Assembly (NCBI RefSeq): GCF_026278345.1 | Contig: NZ_CP111085.1 | Location: 3,799,501-3,863,500 of the forward strand | Direction of reading: 5' to 3' | DNA length: 64,000 nt | Source: Tellurirhabdus rosea | GTDB lineage: Bacteria > Bacteroidota > Bacteroidia > Cytophagales > Spirosomataceae | Part shown: in pieces, positions 25,059-33,843 of the stretch | How the letters are laid out: the number at the start of each line of letters is the position of its first letter | How positions within the stretch are numbered: position 1 is the stretch's first letter | The notes under the pieces: generated by a model | Told to the model about the DNA's origin: nothing | The model's input: only the letters and a program-made list of their open reading frames with translations | The model's database searches: none | Made by a program: the position numbers and the translations under genes

Positions 25059-26534
25059 TTAACTCCACTCCCGGTCCCACGAGTCGCGGTTGTTCCACAT
25101 GTCGGTGGGAGCAAACCAGGTGGCGTCTTTCTTGAGGAAGCGCTTGGCTACGTCTTCGTTCAGGTCGACGCCGAGGCCCGGGCGGTCAGGAACTTTCACG
25201 AAGCCTTTTTCGACGATGGGCTTGATGCCGTTGACGATGTCTTCCCAGCCGGCCACGTCGACGCCGTGGTGTTCCAGCGCCACAAAGTTTTCGGTCGCGG
25301 CCGCGCAGTGTACGTTCGCCATCATGCAGATCGGCGAGCCGGCAAAGTGCATGGCCATCGGGATACCGTGTTCTTCGGCATAATCCCCGATTTTCTTCGT
25401 CTCCAGCAGGCCGCCCGACGATGCCAGGTCCGGGTGAATCATGTCCACCGCCCGCGCATCGATGAGCTTGATGAATTCTTCTTTTGCAAAAATGTCCTCG
25501 CCCGTCAGCGTCGGGGTTTCGATGGCGTCGGAAATCTGCTTCCACTGGTCGGTGTAGAACCAGGGGATGAGGTCTTCCAGCCACGCCAGACGGTACTGTT
25601 CCATCGCCTTTCCGACCTGAATGGCCGTGTTGACGTCGAAGTGGCCGAAGTGGTCGGCCGCCAGCGGAGTATCGTAGCCCACAATGTCGCGGACGCGTCC
25701 GACGTGTTCCGACAGCTTATCCAGCCCTTTTTTTGTAATCTGAATCCGGGTGAACGGGTGGCGCGTCATGGCGTAATTGCCAAGTTTACCCGCCAGCTGG
25801 TCGTTGTACGCCTGTTTGATGCTCCAGGCGTCGGCTCCGACGAGCATACCCGGCTGTCCGGCCAGCATCCCGATACCGAAGTCCATTTTCAGGAAGGCGT
25901 ACCCGGCGTCCTTGCGCTTCTTCATATTCACCGCAAATTCGTCGTAGTTCTTGCCTTCCGGCGTGTCGGCGTACAGACGGACGTAATCCCGGTATTTGCC
26001 GCCCAGCAGCTGGTAGGCCGGTACGTTGTACGCCTTTCCGGCGAGGTCCCAGAGCGCCATTTCGACGCCGCAGACGCCACCGGCGGCGCGTCCGTGGTTA
26101 CCAAACGGTTTGATGATTTTGAACAGCTGCTCGACGTTGCAGGGGTTTTTACCCAGAATCCGGCTTTTCAGCATCAGCGCGTAATTGGCGCTGGCCCCGT
26201 CACGCACCTCACCCCAGCCCACCAGGCCCTGGTTGGTATCAATCCGGATGATCGGGCTGGTGAAGGGCACACCCTGGAGAACGGCTATCCGCATATCCGT
26301 AATCCGCAGGTCGGACGGCTTGGAATCCCGCTTTACGCGCTGCGTCACGAATTCCATTTCCCGTTCGGTCTGCCCGTCAAACAGTAATCCAAGCGAAAGC
26401 CCCCCAAGCGTCGAATTGCGCAGGAAGTTGCGGCGGTTCTGTCCGGTAGCGGCAGAAGAGTCCTCCTGAGGGGTGCTGGAGGCCATTTCAGGTCGGTCAG
26501 GCAGCGAGCCAAACAGCTTCTTAAAATCTTTCAT
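25059..26534 (-). CDS. Enolase superfamily (mandelate racemase/muconate lactonizing) enzyme, Tat-like leader
   Basis: A 491-residue sugar-acid dehydratase or racemase-like enzyme. The N-terminal extension includes QNRRNFLRNSTLGGLSLGLL (about 32-51), resembling a Tat twin-arginine signal, so export to the periplasm is possible. The capping domain (about 75-200) and barrel follow. Candidate metal ligands are Asp and Glu in PLAADHFGHFD, WLEDLIPW and LTGEDIF. FLKMDFG and AMHFAGSP hold the usual catalytic Lys and His positions. The closest functional types are galactonate- or mannonate-dehydratase-like members, but the substrate cannot be assigned. It is monocistronic, ending against a palindromic repeat. 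Confidence 0.88.
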   Translation of the reverse strand: MKDFKKLFGSLPDRPEMASSTPQEDSSAATGQNRRNFLRNSTLGGLSLGLLFDGQTEREMEFVTQRVKRDSKPSDLRITDMRIAVLQGVPFTSPIIRIDTNQGLVGWGEVRDGASANYALMLKSRILGKNPCNVEQLFKIIKPFGNHGRAAGGVCGVEMALWDLAGKAYNVPAYQLLGGKYRDYVRLYADTPEGKNYDEFAVNMKKRKDAGYAFLKMDFGIGMLAGQPGMLVGADAWSIKQAYNDQLAGKLGNYAMTRHPFTRIQITKKGLDKLSEHVGRVRDIVGYDTPLAADHFGHFDVNTAIQVGKAMEQYRLAWLEDLIPWFYTDQWKQISDAIETPTLTGEDIFAKEEFIKLIDARAVDMIHPDLASSGGLLETKKIGDYAEEHGIPMAMHFAGSPICMMANVHCAAATENFVALEHHGVDVAGWEDIVNGIKPIVEKGFVKVPDRPGLGVDLNEDVAKRFLKKDATWFAPTDMWNNRDSWDREWS

Positions 26535-26643
26535 GGTTAATCATGGATTTAGGGGAGAAAGTATTGTAGTTCTTACCCTAAAGAGAAAGATTTTAAGTAT
26601 ATAATACTATAAAAAGGAATTTTTTGCCAGAAATAGATAACAA

Positions 26644-26937
26644 TCAGGCAGGCATGGCAAGACTCAGGGCAAAACGCTGGAGTACCTGGCGAAGCGCGGT
26701 AAGTTCGGGGTCTGATTCGTGCGGTTGCAGCTCGGGACAGGCCGCCTCGGCGGCGAGTGATTCCAGCACGTCATCCGTGAGCAATTCCGGATGTTTATCA
26801 AAGAATTTTCCGGCGACCAGCGCAAGGTGGTGAACAACGTGGCGGGGTGGGGTAAAGGTGCCGGACAAAGGGAACCGGGTGCCCTGGGCGATCCAGTCCG
26901 TCAGGCACAGAGCAATCTCCTCGTGTGCAGGATTCAT
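26644..26937 (-). CDS. Small hypothetical protein
   Basis: A 97-residue soluble, acidic protein, likely helical (HEEIALCLTDWIAQGTRF, VVHHLALVAGKFFDKHPELL, DPELTALRQVLQRFALSLA). No family was recognised. The minus-strand frame is preferred over a shorter overlapping plus-strand frame because its composition is that of a normal soluble protein and it has an ATG start. It is isolated between the enolase-family gene and the exopolysaccharide promoter region. Confidence 0.55.
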   Translation of the reverse strand: MNPAHEEIALCLTDWIAQGTRFPLSGTFTPPRHVVHHLALVAGKFFDKHPELLTDDVLESLAAEAACPELQPHESDPELTALRQVLQRFALSLAMPA

Positions 26938-27487
26938 CTCTTCGATCAGTGTGAGTACAGTTACGGTACGGCGTCGGTACTAAAAACAGCAAAGATTCGG
27001 CCACCTTTCCTTTTCGGCAGGAAGATGTGTGGAGTTCAGCAGACCTAGCGGAAATCCGGTTCAAAACTACGAACGAAAGACCGTAAGTCGCCGGCCCGGC
27101 GGCTTATAATTCGATTAAGATTTTTGTTGAATTTTATTCATTAAATATATAAAATATCATATTGTTATTAAACGGTTAATGGGTTTTGTGAAAATAAATC
27201 TGCTGGGATGGGTAAAAACTCCCTTCTTGTAATGAAAATGTTTTCATTTAACCGGCTTGTTCCTTCGGATAAAAAAAGGTCATTCTAAGCTAGAATCGCA
27301 TAAAAAAAAATATTGAAATAGTTTAATATAAAAGATCTCCTTATAAAAAATGCTATTCTTGAAAATAAGAAAAATTTAATGTTGACATGCAAATATATAA
27401 CAAGTCATAAATGTGCATTTGTCTTCATGGCGCTGGATGAATAGATTCGTATAATCTGTTCCTCTTAACCCGGTAGATTTTCCTTTT
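26938..27487. other. AT-rich upstream region of the exopolysaccharide locus
   Basis: About 550 nt with no supported gene. It contains a near-perfect GC hairpin (aagtcgccgg / ccggcggctt, about 27087-27108), long AT tracts (27120-27380) and a perfect palindrome at 27231-27248. It marks the border between GC-rich core genes and the AT-richer polysaccharide locus. Confidence 0.6.
27231..27248. promoter_or_regulatory. Perfect palindrome upstream of the Wza gene, possible operator
   Basis: aatgaaaatgttttcatt has 8-bp perfect arms and a 2-nt centre. It resembles LacI-family sites of the TGAAAnnnTTTCA type. It lies 240 nt upstream of the first exopolysaccharide gene. No regulator is encoded nearby. 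Confidence 0.35.
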
Positions 27488-28294
27488 ATGATAAAACTGA
27501 AATACTTGCCTAAGTCTGTAATTTCTTTTCTTTTCTTTTCTGCTTTCCTGTTTATTCTTACATCCTGCGGTTCCACCAGAAAACTGGTCTATTTTCAGGA
27601 AGGAACCAATCGAATAGATTCTCTTCCGCTTCTTGATCCTTATATTCCTTCTATTCAAAAAGGAGATGTGTTGTCCGTCCAGGTAACCAGCCTGAACCAG
27701 CAGGCAACGGCTTATTTCAATCCTCACTCGTCCATCGCCAGTTCAATGGATAATTCCGTAAGCGGAGGCTCCTCCGTGACGGTTCCAAAAGATTTAGGCT
27801 ACCTCGTCAGTCCGGAAGGAACGATCGAACTGCCGCTTGTCGGAAAAATTAATGTGCTTGGGCTGACTACCTACCAGGCAGGTGAAAAAATCAAAAAAGA
27901 ACTGTCGGAATACCTGAAAGAACCTACCGTCAATGTGCGCAATATGAACTTTCGTATTTCCGTACTGGGTGAGGTTACCAAACCGACCATGCTTTCTATT
28001 TATAACGAGCAGATAACCCTGACGCAGGCGTTAAGTCTGGCCGGTGATATAACCGTATTTGGCCGCCGCGATAACGTGATGCTGATTCGGGAAGTAAACG
28101 GAAAACGAACCTTCAACCGGATCAATCTCGGGAACCGGGATCTCTTTGCCTCTTCTTTTTATTACCTCCGTCCCAACGACGTTGTCTATGTCGAGCCGTC
28201 CAAGGCTAAGGGAACTACCGTCGACCGGGCTTTTCAAGTGCTTCCTCTAATCTTAAGTGTAGCCAGTATCACCGTATTCTTTCTGCTGCGCTGA
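27488..28294 (+). CDS. Wza-like polysaccharide export lipoprotein
   Basis: A 268-residue outer-membrane polysaccharide export protein. The N-terminus (FFSAFLFILTSCGSTRKLVY) has a lipobox with Cys near residue 27. The Poly_export domain (about 50-140, SIQKGDVLSVQVTSLN and YLVSPEGTIELPLVGKINVL) is followed by one SLBB domain (about 150-235, ISVLGEVTKPTMLSIYNEQI). The C-terminus ends in a hydrophobic segment (VLPLILSVASITVFFLLR), as is usual in Bacteroidota homologues in place of the amphipathic barrel helix of E. coli Wza. It should form the exit channel together with the Wzc protein encoded at 30730. Confidence 0.93.
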   Translation: MIKLKYLPKSVISFLFFSAFLFILTSCGSTRKLVYFQEGTNRIDSLPLLDPYIPSIQKGDVLSVQVTSLNQQATAYFNPHSSIASSMDNSVSGGSSVTVPKDLGYLVSPEGTIELPLVGKINVLGLTTYQAGEKIKKELSEYLKEPTVNVRNMNFRISVLGEVTKPTMLSIYNEQITLTQALSLAGDITVFGRRDNVMLIREVNGKRTFNRINLGNRDLFASSFYYLRPNDVVYVEPSKAKGTTVDRAFQVLPLILSVASITVFFLLR

Positions 28295-28829
28295 CAAACG
28301 CAAAAGAGTAATACTAATTCTGGCTTGGTGACAAAACAAAGAAGTAAACTTTGTGCCTTTTGAACTTTTTCAATAATCAGTAGTGAATAAGATTGGGTAA
28401 TTGTACAAAATGAGATAATAAGAAACAGACGAAAGGTTAGATAAAATAAAATATTAAATCTTATTCATGAAATCGGAAGCTAAAAGAAGGCGAAAATGCT
28501 TTAACATATAGATAAAAATAGGTTCATTTTTTAGCAACTAAAGGCTATCCCCGTTTCAAATTTGCACGATTTAAAAAGTTGAAATGGCGAGATGATGGGC
28601 ATTGGCTCGAAGTCTTTTCCAATGAACTACCTCGGTCTGGCGGATATTGTCTGTTAATAGAACGAGGCCTTGTTTCATTCTTTTTTGCGAAAAAGTCACT
28701 TTATATAACCTTGTGCCGCATTCCGGGCGCTTTTTCTAATGCTAAAACGAAAAGGCCATCTGAGTTAAACAACGTCAAATTATAATAGGTAATAATTTTC
28801 TTTGATTGATGTGAGTAATTTTTACGGAG
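28295..28829. other. Intergenic region between the Wza and WcaI-like genes
   Basis: 535 nt, AT-rich. One 68-codon frame (28579-28785, plus) has no recognisable features and covers a predicted promoter, so it is not called. No other structure was noted besides the promoter at 28684-28713. Confidence 0.5.
28684..28713 (+). promoter_or_regulatory. Candidate promoter upstream of the WcaI-like gene
   Basis: TTTG (28684-28687), 18-nt spacer, then TAACCTTG (28706-28713), one mismatch to TAnnTTTG. It would give a leader of about 110 nt. Confidence 0.4.
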
Positions 28830-30095
28830 ATGAGAGTACTTATATATGGCATTAACTACGCACCTGAGTTAACAGGCATCGGTAAGTATTCGGGTGAACT
28901 GGGGGCCTGGCTGGCGCGTAATAATCACAGTGTTGACGTAATCACGGCGTATCCGTATTATCCCGAGTGGGAACGTCACTCGGCGTACAAAGGGAAGCTC
29001 TGGTTCTCAGAAAACCTGAACGGAGTGACGGTGTACCGGACGCCCTTGTACGTGCCCAGAGAGGTCACCGCTCTGAAGCGGATTCTGCATGAGTTTTCTT
29101 TCACCGCCGGCAGCATTCCGTATTGGCTGAAGGCTCTTTTCGGCAGGCGGTACGACCTCGTCATCTGCGTTTCGCCCGCTTTCCATCTTGGTTTTCCGGC
29201 GCTGTTTTACTCCAGACTGAAAGGGGTGCCGTTCGTGTACCACATTCAGGATTTGCAGGTGGATGCCGCCCGCGACCTGGGCATGATCTCCAGCGAGCGC
29301 TTGCTGAAACTGCTCTTCAAAGCCGAAAAATTCATCCTGGATCGCTGTACGATGGTTTCTTCTATCAGTGATGGAATGCTGGATAAAATCAGAGCAAAGG
29401 GCATTGACGAGCACAAATGCATTCTTTTCCCCAACTGGGTAGACGAAAACCACATCCGCCCGTTGCCCAAAGATGCCTCGCTGCGGGAAGAGTTTGGCCT
29501 GAAAGCCACGGATAAAGTGATTCTGTACTCCGGCAATCTGGGAGAGAAGCAGGGGCTTGAACAGGTCATCGAAGTGGCCCGGCTTTTTCAGCACCGAAGC
29601 GATGTGGTTTTTCTGATTACCGGCTCCGGCGGCGCTAAAAAGCGGTTGCAGCGTCTGGCCGAGTCGTACCACCTGACCAACATTCAGTTCTTTCCGTTGC
29701 AGCCTTATGCCAAACTATCGGCTCTGCTGGCAACGGCTGATCTGCACCTGGTATTGCAGAAAAAATCAGCATCGGATCTGGTAATGCCCTCCAAACTCAC
29801 CTCAATCCTGGCTGCCGGGGGCTGCCCGCTGGTCACCGCTTCGCCGGGTACTTCGCTGTACAGGGTCGTCAGGGAACACCAGTTCGGCATTCTGGTCGAG
29901 CCGGAATCCACCGAGGCCCTTTTCGACGGTATCAGCAACGCTCTGGCCGCTGATCTTGACGTTTACAGGACAAGCGCCAGAGTCTATGCGGAGAAATACT
30001 TGAGTAAAGAAGTAATTCTGAGCGATTTTGAGAAAAAGGTTGAACAAATGACCGCCCAGATTTCAGGGAAAGTAATGCCTTCGGTTTCTATTTGA
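28830..30095 (+). CDS. WcaI-like family 4 glycosyltransferase
   Basis: A 421-residue GT-B enzyme adding a sugar to the lipid-linked repeat unit on the cytosolic face. The N-terminal pattern MRVLIYGINYAPELTGIGKY and ITAYPYYPEW is characteristic of WcaI-type colanic acid glycosyltransferases. The donor-binding domain starts near 225 (VILYSGNLGEKQGLEQVIEV), and the region SDLVMPSKLTSILAAGGCPL takes the EX7E-like place. It stands alone between two long non-coding gaps, between the Wza and Wzc genes. Confidence 0.92.
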   Translation: MRVLIYGINYAPELTGIGKYSGELGAWLARNNHSVDVITAYPYYPEWERHSAYKGKLWFSENLNGVTVYRTPLYVPREVTALKRILHEFSFTAGSIPYWLKALFGRRYDLVICVSPAFHLGFPALFYSRLKGVPFVYHIQDLQVDAARDLGMISSERLLKLLFKAEKFILDRCTMVSSISDGMLDKIRAKGIDEHKCILFPNWVDENHIRPLPKDASLREEFGLKATDKVILYSGNLGEKQGLEQVIEVARLFQHRSDVVFLITGSGGAKKRLQRLAESYHLTNIQFFPLQPYAKLSALLATADLHLVLQKKSASDLVMPSKLTSILAAGGCPLVTASPGTSLYRVVREHQFGILVEPESTEALFDGISNALAADLDVYRTSARVYAEKYLSKEVILSDFEKKVEQMTAQISGKVMPSVSI

Positions 30096-30729
30096 GCAAA
30101 GCAGATAAAGCAAAACTCATGTATCAATGTATTTATGATTGGCAATAGAGGGATAAAAAAATAAATCGCTTAGTAAAATTGAGAAGAGAGTACTTTATGA
30201 AAATGTCTGATAATTAACAGAGTGATGCTTGTTTTTTTGCTTTACTATTTTCATTGAAATTTCAAATGAACAACTGATACTCTGTAAAAGCTTTTTATGA
30301 CCTAATAGAGAATAATAACATTTAAATATTTTACAGATAAAAAAATGAATACCAATACATTTAAAAATAGGATTATTCTCAACGATTTAAAAATTGTCTG
30401 TTAAACGAATAATTATTGGTCGATTGTATAAAGTAGCCACATTAAAATTTAGTTTTCACTGTACCAAAAGGTTACATTTTGTTTACTCAAACTTGTAAAA
30501 GAAGAAAATTATGCAAAAATTGAGGTCCACAAATGAAATGTCGTTTTTGTATTTATTTTATAAAACAACAAATATCTTTTTAACGGACAATATTTTTTCT
30601 CCAGGCATATAAAGCCGCGAATAGATGATCAGCTTATACTGATTTCAGTTTCGCAAAGCTTATTTGATAAATGAAGTCATTGTCATTAGTGTTTTTTAAT
30701 TAATTATTCAGTCATTTAAATCATAAGCT
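30096..30729. other. Long AT-rich leader region before the Wzc gene
   Basis: 634 nt with no gene on either strand and very high A+T. A near-palindrome ttcattgaaatttcaaatga (30250-30269) may be a regulator site. No clear TAnnTTTG box is seen. The length suggests a regulated promoter or long 5' leader for the Wzc gene. Confidence 0.5.
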
Positions 30730-33030
30730 ATGGCCACTACCAATACGTATCTGGATGCTTCTTTCCAGGTTGTGAAACCTGTGGATTTTAGAGCGGCTAT
30801 TACAAGGTATCTCCGGCATTGGCCCTGGTTTATTGTGTCATTAGCTCTGGCAATGGCAGGCGCTTATGTTTACTTGGCTTATCAGCAGCCCCAGTACAGA
30901 ATGGAAGCCCGGCTTCTCATTCAGCACGATGGTTCAGGAAGTCGCGGAGCCGTTATGCTGAAAGACTTTGAAGGGGGAGCATTTAAGGATAAGGAAATTG
31001 AAAATGAAATAGAAGTATTATATACGTATACCTTAATGGAAAAGGTTATCCAGAAGCTGAATCTGGATATTCGCTATTTTAAGCCCGCTACTTTTGGAAT
31101 GCTGGAGCTGTACGAAACGTCTCCGGTTAAAGTTGAAGTTGTCAACGCTTATCCTGTTTTATATAATAAGCCGTTGGTATTACAATTTCCCAATGCGGAA
31201 ACGGTGTTGATTGACGATAAATCATACCTGTTAAACAAGCTTATCGAAACACCATACGGCTCGCTTCGCATTCTTACAAAAAACACGTTTGACCCTTCGG
31301 TAAAGGCGCTTCAGGTTCAGGTGATGAGCTTGTCTTCCGCCGCGGGCGATTTCATCGGACGGCTGAGTGTCAAACCGACCAGCGAGTCATCTTCCGTGCT
31401 TAAACTGACATTGACCGACGCGTTTCCGGAGCGGGGAAAGGCTGTTCTGAACGACCTTATCGCCGAATACAACAAAGCATCCGTTGAGGATAAAAAGAAA
31501 GGAACGGCCCAGACGCTGGAGTTTATCAATAGCCGTCTGGCGCTGATTTCGGGCGAACTTTCGGCGGTGGAAAAGAGCATTGAAAATTACAAGTCAGAGA
31601 ACGGAATCACGGATCTGGGCAGCCAGGCAGAATCTTTCCTGTCGAGTGTAAAAGATAACGACTCTCACCTGAGCCAGATCGACATTCAACTCGCGTCGCT
31701 CGACAATCTGGTCAATTTCGTCAACAGCCAGCCCGCCAATCGCAGTGGAACGCCCGCCACGCTGGGGCTGTCGGACCCGTTGCTGGTTTCTCTCATCCAG
31801 AAGATGACCCAGCTGGAAATGGAGCGCGACCAGATTGCCCGGACCACCTCGCCGAAAAACCCGATGCTCCAGACCATCGACAGCCAGATTCTGGCCACCC
31901 GGGCGAACATCATCGACAACATCGAAACCATGAAGGAGATGCTGCTGGGGGCTCATTCGCAGTATAAGGACAAGAACAAGCGGATGGAGGAAGTTATCCG
32001 GACGATTCCGGTCAAGGAGCGGCGACTGTTGAACATCACCCGGCAGCAACTGATCAAGAACAATCTGTATACCTACCTCCTGCAAAAGCGCGAGGAGACC
32101 GCCATTACTTACGGGGCGGTCAATTCCGATGCCCGGACGCTCGACCTGGCCCGCAGCAGCGGAACGCCGGTGAAGCCCGTGAAATCGACCATCTTCGTCC
32201 TCTTCGGCATGATCGGCCTCCTGCTGCCCGTGCTGGCCATTGCCGGGAAAGAACTGTTTAACAACCGGATCAGCAGCCGGCAGGATGTGGAAGCGACGAC
32301 GCCCATCCCCATCATGGGCGAGATTGTCCGGAAGCGGCAGCCGGGCTCCATCATCGTCCCCGATATGTCGGTCGCGGCCGAGCAGATTCAGATGCTCCGT
32401 ACCAACCTGCAGCTGGCCCGGAACCGCTCGGGAGCCGCCAGTCAGGTGCTGCTGATTACTTCCAGCATCAGCGGCGAGGGAAAATCATTTCTGACCCTGA
32501 ATCTGGGGGCCAGCCTGTCCATGATTAACCAGCCGACGGTCATTCTGGAAATGGACCTGCGGCGGCCCACGCTCCGGAAAATGCTCGGCATGGAGAACGG
32601 ACCGGGCATCAACGACTACCTCAATGGCGTGGCGTCGCTCGACGACGTTCTTCAGCCCATCGCCGGTCTGCACAACTACTACCTCATTCCCAGCGGCAGT
32701 CTGGTGGCTAATCCGACGGTTTCGCTCAGCAGCCCGCGTCTGGCGGAACTGATTGAGGAACTGCGACAACGGTTTGCTTACGTCCTGATTGATACGCCGC
32801 CCAGCGGTCTGGTCACCGACGCCCAACTCGTGGCTCCTTTTGCCGACACAACCTTGTACCTGATCCGGCACAACGTGACCCCGAAAGACCATCTCCGGGT
32901 GTTGAATTCGCACTACAATGGGCAGAAATTCCAGAACCTGAACATTGTGCTGAACGGCATCGGGGAAGACGACAACAATTACTACAGCTACACGTACCGA
33001 AAAGGGTATTCGTACAAACGTCTGAAATAG
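30730..33030 (+). CDS. Wzc-type polysaccharide co-polymerase with tyrosine kinase domain
   Basis: A 766-residue inner-membrane protein that sets chain length and links polymerisation to Wza. TM1 (about 33-51) and TM2 (about 484-505) flank a Wzz/GNVR periplasmic part with coiled coils (about 260-310 and 355-460). The C-terminal BY-kinase has Walker A SGEGKS (Lys585), Walker A' LEMDLRRP (Asp609) and Walker B VLIDTPPSG (Asp688). The last 18 residues hold a cluster of six tyrosines (751, 752, 754, 756, 760, 762) for trans-autophosphorylation. The cognate phosphatase is not in the window. The first 600 nt are much more AT-rich than the rest, hinting at recombination. Confidence 0.95.
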   Translation: MATTNTYLDASFQVVKPVDFRAAITRYLRHWPWFIVSLALAMAGAYVYLAYQQPQYRMEARLLIQHDGSGSRGAVMLKDFEGGAFKDKEIENEIEVLYTYTLMEKVIQKLNLDIRYFKPATFGMLELYETSPVKVEVVNAYPVLYNKPLVLQFPNAETVLIDDKSYLLNKLIETPYGSLRILTKNTFDPSVKALQVQVMSLSSAAGDFIGRLSVKPTSESSSVLKLTLTDAFPERGKAVLNDLIAEYNKASVEDKKKGTAQTLEFINSRLALISGELSAVEKSIENYKSENGITDLGSQAESFLSSVKDNDSHLSQIDIQLASLDNLVNFVNSQPANRSGTPATLGLSDPLLVSLIQKMTQLEMERDQIARTTSPKNPMLQTIDSQILATRANIIDNIETMKEMLLGAHSQYKDKNKRMEEVIRTIPVKERRLLNITRQQLIKNNLYTYLLQKREETAITYGAVNSDARTLDLARSSGTPVKPVKSTIFVLFGMIGLLLPVLAIAGKELFNNRISSRQDVEATTPIPIMGEIVRKRQPGSIIVPDMSVAAEQIQMLRTNLQLARNRSGAASQVLLITSSISGEGKSFLTLNLGASLSMINQPTVILEMDLRRPTLRKMLGMENGPGINDYLNGVASLDDVLQPIAGLHNYYLIPSGSLVANPTVSLSSPRLAELIEELRQRFAYVLIDTPPSGLVTDAQLVAPFADTTLYLIRHNVTPKDHLRVLNSHYNGQKFQNLNIVLNGIGEDDNNYYSYTYRKGYSYKRLK

Positions 33031-33119
33031 CAATACATAGTGCCGGACGAAAGCCTTGCCCGTGCGGGGCAGGGAACGGTCCACTCTGTCACACAATTCA
33101 CACCTTATGAATCATTTCT

Positions 33120-33794
33120 ATGTTAGACTTCTCTGGATACCAGGCGGTTGGGTTCAACAGAAGAGGCCGGCATGTTAAGGCACCTGCGGAATCTTCCGCC
33201 TATCAGCTCGTGGGGAAGCGTGCCTTCGATTTATTGATTGCGATTCTCGTCATCGTGCTCGTGCTTACCTGGCTTATTCCGCTCCTCGGTGCGCTGATTC
33301 GGCTTACGTCCCGGGGGCCGGTCTTCTTTGTGCAACTGCGGACAGGCCGCAACGGCCAGCATTTCCGGTGCCTGAAACTCCGGACGATGGTCCATGGCTG
33401 CAGTGACGGGTTTCAGCAGACTACCCTCAACGACCCCCGCGTCACTAAAGTGGGCCGCTTTCTCCGGAGATCGAATCTGGACGAACTTCCCCAGGTGCTG
33501 AACGTCCTCATGGGCGAAATGAGCATCGTGGGGCCCCGTCCGCACGCCATTCAGCACGACGCCCAGTACTGGAACACGCTGCCCGGCTACCGCGACCGGT
33601 ATCTGGTCAAGCCGGGGATTACCGGGCTGGCGCAGGTGCGCGGGTGTCGGGGAGAAACCACCCGGCTCCAGCAGATGCGCCACCGCGTCCGCCTGGACCA
33701 TTGGTACATCGAAAAAGTCACGCTGGGGCTGGACCTTAAAATCTGCTGGTGGACTGTACGCAATATGCTGACCGGAGACAAAGACGCCTGGTAA
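33120..33794 (+). CDS. Initiating sugar-phosphate transferase (bacterial sugar transferase family)
   Basis: A 224-residue monotopic or single-span phosphoglycosyl transferase that moves a sugar-1-phosphate to undecaprenyl phosphate to start each repeat unit. [20 protein letters not shown] is the membrane segment (about 39-58). [28 protein letters not shown] (catalytic Asp-Glu) and [10 protein letters not shown] are the catalytic signatures. [10 protein letters not shown] and [16 protein letters not shown] complete the family core. The sugar is not predictable. It is the first gene of a tight run of genes ending at 48142 and probably commits precursors to the Wzx/Wzy route. Confidence 0.95.
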   Translation: MLDFSGYQAVGFNRRGRHVKAPAESSAYQLVGKRAFDLLIAILVIVLVLTWLIPLLGALIRLTSRGPVFFVQLRTGRNGQHFRCLKLRTMVHGCSDGFQQTTLNDPRVTKVGRFLRRSNLDELPQVLNVLMGEMSIVGPRPHAIQHDAQYWNTLPGYRDRYLVKPGITGLAQVRGCRGETTRLQQMRHRVRLDHWYIEKVTLGLDLKICWWTVRNMLTGDKDAW

Positions 33795-33843
33795 TCAGGG
33801 GTATGGTTCCGTTAAATCTCGTAGGCATAGGTAAGCGAACGCA

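Noticed and set aside
26624-26833. Plus-strand frame overlapping the small gene at 26644-26937
   Set aside because: Ser-rich shadow frame of the opposite strand.
28579-28785. 68-codon plus-strand frame between the Wza and WcaI-like genes
   Set aside because: It covers a candidate promoter, has no recognisable domain and odd composition.
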